Below, one piece after another: positions 8,866-15,073 of a DNA stretch of 64,000 nt (position 1 is the first letter of the stretch; each line of letters begins with the position of its first letter). The position numbers and the translations under genes were made by a program. Origin of the DNA: HGM11367 sp964600435 (GTDB lineage Bacteria; Bacillota; Clostridia; Christensenellales; UBA1242); assembly GCA_964600435.1 (NCBI GenBank), contig CAZRJB010000005.1, positions 9,672 to 73,671 of the forward strand. Reading direction: 5' to 3'. The notes under the pieces were generated by a model. The model made no database searches and was not told where the DNA came from. It worked only from the letters and a program-made list of their open reading frames with translations.

Positions 8866-9231
8866 CTAGTTTGTTTTTTCCATTCCAAGCCAATCTGGAA
8901 CATAGTTCAAGAATAAAGAAAGTAACAAGGTTAAACCAACTGCAATTGCAACGCCAAGCAAAACATTTATAACTCTTTTTTTAGCTTCTTCACGTTTTTC
9001 AGTTGAATCTGCCCTTGCCATTTGAACACCTAAAACAATTGCATAAATTGAACCGGCAGCAGCAACCAAAAGAATAAGTGGCCATTTGATTTCATTAATA
9101 ACGTCAATAACATTCTGAACCCATTTAAAATTATCAGAAACTTCAGCCTTGCCACCAGATAATTCAGACGATGTTGTGTCAAGTGGGACACTTGTTAAAA
9201 AGGAACAAACTTTTGCTAAAATTAAATTCAT
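8866..9231 (-). CDS. VirB2/TrbC-like small pilin (Mbov_0395-type architecture)
   Basis: This is a 121-residue protein with a hydrophobic N-terminal segment, a short polar stretch, and two TM helices (about 49-69 and 87-110) joined by a charged turn, RADSTEKREEAKKR. That two-helix hairpin with a basic loop is the layout of VirB2/TrbC pilins and the related Mbov_0395 family found in Gram-positive conjugation elements. The chosen start has GGAGG 7 bases upstream; an in-frame ATG five codons earlier overlaps that ribosome binding site and is unlikely. The assignment is by architecture. The gene has its own promoter and terminator, as expected for a highly expressed pilin next to a VirB6-like gene. 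Confidence 0.6.
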   Translation of the reverse strand: MNLILAKVCSFLTSVPLDTTSSELSGGKAEVSDNFKWVQNVIDVINEIKWPLILLVAAAGSIYAIVLGVQMARADSTEKREEAKKRVINVLLGVAIAVGLTLLLSLFLNYVPDWLGMEKTN

Positions 9232-9342
9232 ATAAAAAACCTCCAAATATTTAATTTTATCTTTTGCAGAATATTAAAAAATATTCTTTCAAAATGAGAT
9301 ACGCAAGAATTAATAAAATGATTTTCTTGTGTTTATGATCAT

Positions 9343-9370
9343 ATATTAGCACATATTTTTTTAAATGCAA
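9343..9370 (-). promoter_or_regulatory. Promoter for the pilin-like gene
   Basis: On the minus strand, TTGCAT (9365-9370), a 16-base spacer and an extended -10 TGC-TAATAT (9343-9348). Confidence 0.55.
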
Positions 9371-9541
9371 AACATTTTTATATTTTTTTTAAAAAAATTT
9401 TTTTATATAATAATTTGTTCAACATATTAATAATTATTTTAGTTTACTATATAAAGAAACAAAAATAATTGTTTAAACAAATTAAGGCATGTTTTTGTTT
9501 GCAATATAGCAATTAAAAAAATTGTTAGAACCATCATGTGC

Positions 9542-9591
9542 AAAAAAAAGCATTGCAAGTGGTAGTTTGCCATTTTACAATGCTTGTTTTT
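9542..9591 (-). terminator. Terminator of yajC
   Basis: AAGCATTG and CAATGCTT form the outer stem, with a nested TGG/CCA pairing. On the minus strand the stem is followed by T8. Confidence 0.75.
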
Positions 9592-9594
9592 AAA

Positions 9595-10011
9595 TTATTC
9601 AGATTTTTGTTTTTTTGATTTTTTGGAAGAGTTTTTTGTTTTTGGTTGAACTTCTTCTTTTTCTGCTTTTGGTGCAGATTCATCAATTTTTGTTGATTGG
9701 TCAAGTTGTTCTGGTTTTGGTTCATCTGCCACGGCAACTTTTTCATCTTTGCCGGCAATATATCTCATGTCCAACTCAATGTCAATTTTTTCTTGAGTGC
9801 CAATTTCTAAAACGCAAACTTTTCCATAACTTGTGTTGTAAATACGTTTAATTTTGCCGTATATTCCAATGTGAGTTATAACTTTGTCGCCCGCTTTAAA
9901 AGACTCCAAAATTTCTTTGCTTTGTTTTTCTTGCTTTTTTTGGCGAACTATTAACATAACATACATAATTACCAAAACTGCAAGAAGAATAACCCAATAA
10001 TACCACTGCAT
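9595..10011 (-). CDS. yajC: YajC, Sec translocase accessory subunit
   Basis: This is a 138-residue protein with a single N-terminal TM helix (about 4-23) and then the YajC core: KAGDKVITHIGIYGKIKRI followed by VLEIGTQEKIDIEL. YajC associates with SecDF and SecYEG during protein export. The start at 10011 is preceded by AAAAGGAG at good spacing; the longer frame 14 codons upstream has no such site. The core ends near residue 90 and an unusual Lys/Glu/Ser-rich tail follows (ending KKSKKQKSE), which is longer than in typical YajC. SecD/SecF genes, its common neighbours, are not adjacent. Confidence 0.88.
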   Translation of the reverse strand: MQWYYWVILLAVLVIMYVMLIVRQKKQEKQSKEILESFKAGDKVITHIGIYGKIKRIYNTSYGKVCVLEIGTQEKIDIELDMRYIAGKDEKVAVADEPKPEQLDQSTKIDESAPKAEKEEVQPKTKNSSKKSKKQKSE

Positions 10012-10124
10012 TACAATATCTCCTTTTAAATTTTTTATAACATATATTAACATTAAATGTTAAAAAATAACAAACAAATTTATCAAGTTAAGAGAAATAT
10101 TTTGTTGATTTATATATTTTTTTG

Positions 10125-11093
10125 TTAAATGTGAAAAACTCCAACGGCGTTTAAAATTAAAAACACATAATATAAAGCATAGATGCCCAACAGTGCAAAG
10201 CCTTGCCACTTAAATGTTTTTTTCTTTATTATTGGTGGCAAAAGCAAAACAAGTGCCGACACAATGGCAACTGGCAAAGTAACATACATTGTTTCGGAGT
10301 CAATTAAAAGCCCACCGCTTAATGCACCGGTTAAGCCAACCAGAAGGGTAGAGTTTATTATGTTTGCTCCAATAATGTTTCCAAGGCCCAATCCTGGTTC
10401 TTTTTTTCTGATTGAGTTTATTGTGGTTATAAGTTCTGGCAAAGATGTTCCAAAAGCAACAATTGTTAAACCAATAAAAAGTTCGCTAAGTCCAGCAAGT
10501 TTTGCCAAAAATTTGGCTTTTTCAACCATAAAATATGCACCCACACCAACCATTGCAGCAGCAATAACAAAAATTAGCAAATGAAACCAAACCGAATGTT
10601 TGTTAGAATTTGCATCAAATTCTGGTGGTTCAGAATTTTTTGTTTTTACTGCATTAACAATGTTTATGGTTATAAAAGTTACAAAAACTGCAAGCAAAAA
10701 GCAAGAAGCAATCACGCTAATTTTTCCGCAAATACCAAAAACAAAAGTTGCAACCAGTGCCAAAATCAAAAGCAAATAGTCAAAGTGCCAACCACCTTTT
10801 ATTATAAGAATGGTTGTGGCAAGCAAAATGCCGCCAATAACGCAACCATTAAAAATAACAGAACCAACAGCATTTCCAACTGCAACATTGCTAGCCTGAT
10901 TGGTTATTGAAAAAATTGTTACCAAAATTTCTGGAATTGTTGTGCCAATGCTAACCAAGGTTGCACCAATAATTGGTGTTGGAACTTTAAGTTTTTTTGC
11001 AATGGCAACCGAGGCATTAACAAAAAGGTCACCACCCCAAATGATTAATGCAAAAGAAACAATCAAAATAACAACCGCTAAAAAAATATCCAT
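10125..11093 (-). CDS. Calcium/sodium antiporter of the CaCA family (YrbG-like)
   Basis: This is a 322-residue polytopic protein with about ten TM helices and the two inverted alpha-repeats of the Ca2+/cation antiporter family. Alpha-1 is IIGATLVSIGTTIPEI (about 41-56) and alpha-2 is LFIGLTIVAFGTSLPEL (about 207-223). The acidic residues in TIPE and SLPE form the ion site. The two halves are joined by a short polar loop (KTKNSEPPEFDANSNKHS). It exchanges cytosolic Ca2+ for Na+ at the plasma membrane. The ATG is preceded by a GGGGG-containing ribosome binding site. Length and motif spacing are normal for the family; ion specificity cannot be read from sequence. Confidence 0.9.
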   Translation of the reverse strand: MDIFLAVVILIVSFALIIWGGDLFVNASVAIAKKLKVPTPIIGATLVSIGTTIPEILVTIFSITNQASNVAVGNAVGSVIFNGCVIGGILLATTILIIKGGWHFDYLLLILALVATFVFGICGKISVIASCFLLAVFVTFITINIVNAVKTKNSEPPEFDANSNKHSVWFHLLIFVIAAAMVGVGAYFMVEKAKFLAKLAGLSELFIGLTIVAFGTSLPELITTINSIRKKEPGLGLGNIIGANIINSTLLVGLTGALSGGLLIDSETMYVTLPVAIVSALVLLLPPIIKKKTFKWQGFALLGIYALYYVFLILNAVGVFHI

Positions 11094-11129
11094 AAAACCC
11101 CCTAGTTTTAAATTGTTATGTGTGAAAAT

Positions 11130-11158
11130 AGTTTACACATTTTGTGCATAATTCGCAA
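11130..11158 (-). promoter_or_regulatory. Promoter for the Ca2+/Na+ antiporter
   Basis: On the minus strand, TTGCGA (11153-11158), a 17-base spacer and TAAACT (11130-11135). Confidence 0.45.
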
Positions 11159-11309
11159 ACAAAAAAAACAAACAACAAAAAACTTTTTGCAAAGATTGTT
11201 TTGTTTTTTTGCTCAAATATGTTAAACATATATACATATATATGAGATTTGCAAAGCAAATACAACATTAAAAAGAATTTTTTAAAACTTAAAGGAATAC
11301 AATAAAAAA

Positions 11310-12269
11310 ATGAAAAAAATCTTAGTTGCAATTTTAATTATGTCTTGTTTGGTTTTTGCCGGATGTTCTAATGTTGGAACAGTTGGGCTAATTCAAAACT
11401 CAGACGGCTCGGTTGTTGAGTTTTACAGAATTCCATATGCAGAAACAGAACTTTTAATCAATGGAATAACTTCGGCAGAAAATGAAAAAATTAAATCTGA
11501 GGCAAAACAAAAACTAGATGAGCATTTTGACTTGTTTATTCAAAGTTATCAATTAAGAATTGACGAAAATCAATCTTACTCCGCCGAGCAAAAAGAAGAA
11601 TTAAAAAACGGCGTTTCGGTTGTTAGCTCTTTTGAAAACGAGCAAGATAAAAACACCATGCTTGAATATATTCAGTATGAAATTCATTTTGCAAACTCAA
11701 CCTGCTATTTAGAATTTAAAAACGCAAATCAATTAATAAACGAACCAAAACAAGTTGTGGTAGAAAAAACACTTTTTACAACCACAACAAAAGTTGTAAA
11801 ACATCCTGTGTTTGACAACATTGCTCAAAACTCCATAACTCTTGGCAACTATGCGGTAAGTTTAATAGAAAATGTTGTTGTTGATGTTTTGGCTGGAGAA
11901 AATCCAACACAAGAACAAGTTTATATGGCTCAAACCAGATGGGCTTCTATCAAGTTGAATTTAAACTACAATGGCTCGGGCAGTGTGTTCTCTTATTGCT
12001 ATGTTGTGCCATCTGCAAGGTTTCATAGCAATGCAGACAAGGTTTTAACTCAAAATGGTTACTATTATCATTTTTGGGAAGTAGATTCAGAAAACATTTC
12101 AAACCCAGAGCAACAAAAGGTTCAAATTGAATACTGGACAACAACGGCAAACAAACCAGTTTGGTATGCTGTTGCCGTTTTGGGTGGAGTTGTTACTATT
12201 GCTGTAACTTTTGTGATTTATAAAAAAAACAAAAACAAACAAGAAAAAGAATTTAAGGATTTAATTTAA
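11310..12269 (+). CDS. Lipoprotein with C-terminal membrane anchor, unknown function
   Basis: This is a 319-residue protein. The signal peptide ends in a lipobox (LVFAGC, Cys19), predicting lipid attachment on the outer face. The middle is soluble with no motif I can name. Near the C-terminus there is a TM helix (about 281-304) followed by a Lys/Asn-rich cytoplasmic tail, so the protein would be held at both ends. The ribosome binding site is an AAAGGA some 15 bases upstream, which is weak. The last four bases overlap the end of the convergent gene at 12266. Confidence 0.7.
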   Translation: MKKILVAILIMSCLVFAGCSNVGTVGLIQNSDGSVVEFYRIPYAETELLINGITSAENEKIKSEAKQKLDEHFDLFIQSYQLRIDENQSYSAEQKEELKNGVSVVSSFENEQDKNTMLEYIQYEIHFANSTCYLEFKNANQLINEPKQVVVEKTLFTTTTKVVKHPVFDNIAQNSITLGNYAVSLIENVVVDVLAGENPTQEQVYMAQTRWASIKLNLNYNGSGSVFSYCYVVPSARFHSNADKVLTQNGYYYHFWEVDSENISNPEQQKVQIEYWTTTANKPVWYAVAVLGGVVTIAVTFVIYKKNKNKQEKEFKDLI

Positions 12270-12679
12270 ATTTTGCAGTATTCGCAAATTAAATCAATCG
12301 CTTTTTGAACAAATTCTAATTTTGGTTCAGATATGCAACAAAAATCACCAATTGCCATGCATAAGTTTGTTATGCTGGCATTTTTTAAGTCATGCAAATT
12401 GAAAATTTTGCAGGGTTTTGAGATTGATAAGGTTTTTGTTGCTTGAGGAAAAAGTTTTTTTAAATTGTTGGTTTTTATGTAGATTTTTTGTAGCAAATCA
12501 AATTGATTTTTTGCAAGAGCAAAGTTTGATTGTTCCAGCAATAAAAGATTCATGTTTATATAGTTGTATGCATTGGAATAATCTGTTTTTTTTGTGCAAA
12601 TTTGTTCACTATATTTTTTTGCAATCAGTTCAAATTGCTCTGGCGTGCAAAGTGCAAAATCATTATATTTATTATCCAT
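12266..12679 (-). CDS. Small Cys-containing protein, unknown function
   Basis: This is a 137-residue predicted cytosolic, mainly helical protein with no signal peptide or TM helix. Seven cysteines are scattered (including MAIGDFCCIS and ICEYCKI at the C-terminus) without a clean metal-binding spacing. It overlaps the convergent lipoprotein gene by four bases. There is no strong ribosome binding site at the ATG. It could be a genuine lineage-specific gene; coding potential is suggested mainly by frame length in AT-rich DNA and reasonable amino-acid composition. Confidence 0.5.
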   Translation of the reverse strand: MDNKYNDFALCTPEQFELIAKKYSEQICTKKTDYSNAYNYINMNLLLLEQSNFALAKNQFDLLQKIYIKTNNLKKLFPQATKTLSISKPCKIFNLHDLKNASITNLCMAIGDFCCISEPKLEFVQKAIDLICEYCKI

Positions 12680-12788
12680 ATTTTTTCATATATGAGTTAT
12701 GCGCAAATTTTGTTAAAAGGCGAGTTATTTAGAATTTTTTAAATAAAAAAACAAATCTTTATTTATTTTAATTGGCAACTTCCACAAA

Positions 12789-12885
12789 TTCGACAGTTAA
12801 ATTTTAAATAGTTTTTAATATGACTAAATATTGATATTTTCGTCAAATTTTTCACTAACCCTTATAAAAATCATGATGTTACAAT
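12789..12885 (+). promoter_or_regulatory. spo0A control region with Spo0A-box-like sites
   Basis: TTCGACA at 12789-12795 is the exact reverse complement of the 0A-box core TGTCGAA. TTTTCGTCAAA at 12837-12847 reads TTTGACGAAAA on the other strand, one base off the TTTGTCRAA consensus. An extended -10, TGT-TACAAT, is at 12880-12885, which places the second box near -50. The ribosome binding site CAGGAG follows. Autoregulation by Spo0A is known in Bacillus; here it is inferred from the sites. Confidence 0.5.
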
Positions 12886-12916
12886 AGCCTTGCGTATTAG
12901 CAAACAGGAGTAAAAT

Positions 12917-13678
12917 ATGAATAACAAAATTAAATTATACATTGCAGATAACTCTGAGTTAAAAGATGAACTCATTAAAGAATTACAAAAAAATGAAGAT
13001 ATAGAAATTGCTGGCAGTTCGGCTGACGGAAATTTGGCAGAAAAAGAAATTTTGGAATTGTGTCCAGATGTGGTTATTTTTGATATTGTTTTGCCAAATC
13101 AAGATGGTTTTGTTTTAATTGACAAACTGAAGTCGCAATTGCAAGACAAATGCCCAAAATTTATTGTGGCATCTGCTTTGGTTCACGAAGGCTTTATTTC
13201 AAAGGCAATTTCAATGGGGGTTAGTTATTACATAAACAAGCCTTGCAAAACTTCAAGCATTGTTGACAGAATTAAAGATGTTTACACTCTAAAAACTTCT
13301 TCCGTTGATGTTGATGCAAGAAACAAATCTAGAGTTATTGATGAAAAAATTTCCAACATTTTTATAACGGTTGGAATTCCTGCACATATAAAAGGTTATC
13401 AGTTTTTAAGAGAAGCTATAAAAATGGCAATTGATACACCCGAAATAATTAATTCCATAACAAAAAAATTGTATCCGGCAATTGCAGAAAAATTTGACAC
13501 TAGCGCAAGCAAGGTTGAAAGAGCAATCAGACATGCAATTGAAGTTGCATGGAATAGGGGTAAAATTGAAAACATTAACTCAATTTTTGGTTTAAAGGTT
13601 TACACAAGCAACGAAAAACCAACAAATGGCGAATTTATTGCATTGGTGGCTGATAAAATGTTGTTGGAAGGGGCATAA
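12917..13678 (+). CDS. spo0A: Spo0A, master regulator of sporulation
   Basis: This is a 253-residue two-domain response regulator. The receiver domain (1-125) has the phospho-acceptor Asp56 in VVIFDIVLP, Asp11 in the acidic pocket (its partner position is Asn12), and the conserved Lys in INKPCK. The DNA-binding domain (about 145-253) is highly conserved with Spo0A: HIKGYQFLREAI, LYPAIAEKFDTSASKVERA, AIEVAWNRGKIENINSIFG and SNEKPTNGEFIALVADKML. The last block is diagnostic and separates it from generic response regulators. Phosphorylated Spo0A binds 0A boxes to start sporulation. The spoIVB gene, often upstream, is absent; the neighbours are unrelated. The start is supported by CAGGAG 7 bases before the ATG. 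Confidence 0.97.
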   Translation: MNNKIKLYIADNSELKDELIKELQKNEDIEIAGSSADGNLAEKEILELCPDVVIFDIVLPNQDGFVLIDKLKSQLQDKCPKFIVASALVHEGFISKAISMGVSYYINKPCKTSSIVDRIKDVYTLKTSSVDVDARNKSRVIDEKISNIFITVGIPAHIKGYQFLREAIKMAIDTPEIINSITKKLYPAIAEKFDTSASKVERAIRHAIEVAWNRGKIENINSIFGLKVYTSNEKPTNGEFIALVADKMLLEGA

Positions 13679-13685
13679 ACAAACA

Positions 13686-13712
13686 AACTTTCTTTTGTAG
13701 CAAAAGAAAGTT
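13686..13712 (+). terminator. Hairpin just after spo0A
   Basis: A perfect 12-bp stem (AACTTTCTTTTG with its complement) and a 3-base loop, 8 bases after the spo0A stop. There is no T run on the plus strand, so it may be an mRNA 3' stabiliser or part of the repeat element rather than a true terminator. Confidence 0.45.
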
Positions 13713-13758
13713 ACAAAGAAAACGTGGGGGTTACGATTCCCCCACACCCCACAAACGT

Positions 13759-13792
13759 CCCTTGGCGGAGCAGTCCGCTGGGGATTTTTATG
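13759..13792 (+). repeat. Hairpin repeat copy A (GGCGGAGCA...TCCGCTGGGG)
   Basis: An imperfect hairpin, CCCTTGGCGGA-GCAG-TCCGCTGGGG, followed by ATTTTTATGT. It matches 14287-14322 closely, with a change confined to the loop and the length of the G run. A partial third copy lies at 13854-13874. Confidence 0.65.
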
Positions 13793-13929
13793 TTAGTTTA
13801 ATTTGAGATTATATAGCCACATATTTTTTGGCATAATTATATATTTTTTTTGAAGAGCAATTCGCTGGGGGTGTGTGGGTTGATTTAACTACTTGCTTTA
13901 ATTACACAAATTTGGCATATTTATATTTT

Positions 13930-13996
13930 TTATTATGTTTTTATCGTGTTTTGAATGTTTGAATATTTATTATGTTTTTTATCGTGTTTTGAATGT
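13930..13996 (+). repeat. Tandem pair, period 37
   Basis: The unit TTATTATG...TCGTGTTTTGAATGT (13930-13958) recurs at 13967-13996 with one extra T. Confidence 0.75.
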
Positions 13997-14110
13997 ATGT
14001 AAACAAGTTTACACATTCACTCACACTCAAAAAAACATAAAGTGTGATGAATGCTTTGCTCGACCTTAAAAGGTGCTCGCAAATCATGTTTGCCTTGGCA
14101 AACTCCGTTG

Positions 14111-14274
14111 CACAGCAACGGCATCACAAAGGAAAATATTTAAATATTTTAAACATTATATTCTCACAGCAACGGCATCACAAAGGACTTGTTATAACAT
14201 ATTTATTAGGATAAGGATTGTTTTTTAATAATATAATCGAAAAAGCACAAACCCCACGGCATCACAAAGGACTT
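14111..14274 (+). repeat. Three ACGGCATCACAAAGGA boxes
   Basis: 14111-14133 and 14165-14187 are identical over 23 bases; 14256-14274 shares the ACGGCATCACAAAGGACTT part. The first box overlaps a CCGTTGC-ACA-GCAACGG hairpin. Confidence 0.75.
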
Positions 14275-14286
14275 ATTTAAACTTTT

Positions 14287-14322
14287 CCCCTTGGCGGAGC
14301 AATCCGCTGGGGGATTTTATGT
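14287..14322 (+). repeat. Hairpin repeat copy B
   Basis: CCCCTTGGCGGAGCAATCCG and then CTGGGGG, followed by ATTTTATGT; a second copy of the element at 13759. The stem followed by a T-rich tail could also act as a weak terminator. Confidence 0.65.
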
Positions 14323-14545
14323 AGCATTTTTCGATGTTAAATATTTTATTAATTACGCAAATTTGGCATATAAATATTTTAAACAGCAAGCGAGTTTTGA
14401 ATGAAGGAATAAATTTACCTTTATTTTTTTCAAAATGACTTGTTTTTCTTTAATTTTTTTTCCAAATGTTAAAAAATGACCTTATTGACTCCAGCCCCTT
14501 GCTTTTGGCACTAAAAGGCTTGTTTTAAAAATGAGAGTAATTTAG

Positions 14546-14573
14546 TTGACAAAAGCGAGGGGGGGGATAAAAT
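14546..14573 (+). promoter_or_regulatory. Promoter with a G8 tract inside the spacer
   Basis: Consensus TTGACA (14546-14551) and TAAAAT (14568-14573) are separated by 16 bases, of which eight (14559-14566) are consecutive G. Slippage of the tract would change the spacer length. It drives the small membrane protein at 14602 and probably the surface lipoprotein at 15074. Confidence 0.65.
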
Positions 14574-14601
14574 AGGGTATCAAATTTTTTATGGAGGAAA
14601 A

Positions 14602-15021
14602 ATGTTTAAAAAAGTTAAAACAAAAATTGCCACTCTAAATTCAGACACAAAAAACCAAGAATATCAAGCACGGGCATATAAGTTGAAAAAAAAGTTGCTT
14701 ATTGTTGGTCTTATCATAACGGCTTTGGGCTATGTAATAACTGGTGTTTGTTGTTTGTGGGCAATGAAAAGCATGAACAACGTTAGTTATACTAGCACTG
14801 ATGTTATGGAAATTATAAAACCAATGCTTGTTCCAATGATTGTTGCTTTTGTTGGTTGCATTATGGGAACAATTGGGCTTTCTGTTTATCGTCTTAACAA
14901 AACAGTTGTTGTTACTCAAGAAACCAAGGTTGCAATAAAAAAAGAAAAAGCAAATGGCAACACGAATAAAGAAAACAACACAAAACCTGAAACAAACGGT
15001 AAAGAAACAGAGAACAATTAG
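14602..15021 (+). CDS. Small two-TM membrane protein, unknown
   Basis: This is a 139-residue protein: a charged N-terminus, TM helices at about 33-56 and 73-97, then an Asn/Lys/Glu-rich tail. GGAGG lies 6 bases before the ATG. No family is recognised. The next gene, a BspA-like lipoprotein, starts 52 bases downstream with its own ribosome binding site and no terminator between them, so they are probably co-transcribed from the poly-G promoter. Confidence 0.65.
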   Translation: MFKKVKTKIATLNSDTKNQEYQARAYKLKKKLLIVGLIITALGYVITGVCCLWAMKSMNNVSYTSTDVMEIIKPMLVPMIVAFVGCIMGTIGLSVYRLNKTVVVTQETKVAIKKEKANGNTNKENNTKPETNGKETENN

Positions 15022-15073
15022 GTTATAAACAAATAATAAATTATTCTTTAATAAAAATTAAATTGGAGGCAAT

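Larger units (their letters stand above)
9232..9594. other. Gap upstream of the pilin-like gene
   Basis: Holds the pilin promoter (9343-9370), a leader of about 105 bases with a small palindrome (9268-9287, AGAATATT arms) and the yajC terminator (9542-9591). Nothing else is seen in this very AT-rich stretch. Confidence 0.6.
13679..14601. other. Gene-free 0.9-kb patchwork of short repeats and hairpins
   Basis: No credible ORF. It begins with two hairpins (13686-13712, a 12-bp perfect stem; 13724-13745, GTGGGGG/CCCCCAC). Then come three classes of repeat: a GGCGGAGCA-TCCGCTGGGG hairpin, CACAGCAACGGCATCACAAA boxes, and a TTATTATG...GAATGT tandem pair. More small palindromes are at 14089-14102 and 14105-14121. 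AATTAC-CAAATTTGGCATAT occurs twice (near 13900 and 14350). The GC-richer islands stand out from the surrounding DNA. It looks like accumulated copies of a dispersed non-coding repeat. Confidence 0.7.

Noticed and set aside
6377..9246. Integrated conjugative element or prophage covering this region
   Set aside because: No integrase, relaxase, coupling ATPase, replication gene or att-like flanking repeats were found in the window; base composition resembles that of the neighbours.
13686..13745. Riboswitch downstream of spo0A
   Set aside because: Two simple hairpins without conserved junctions, not in a leader of any gene; better explained as terminator or repeat-element parts.
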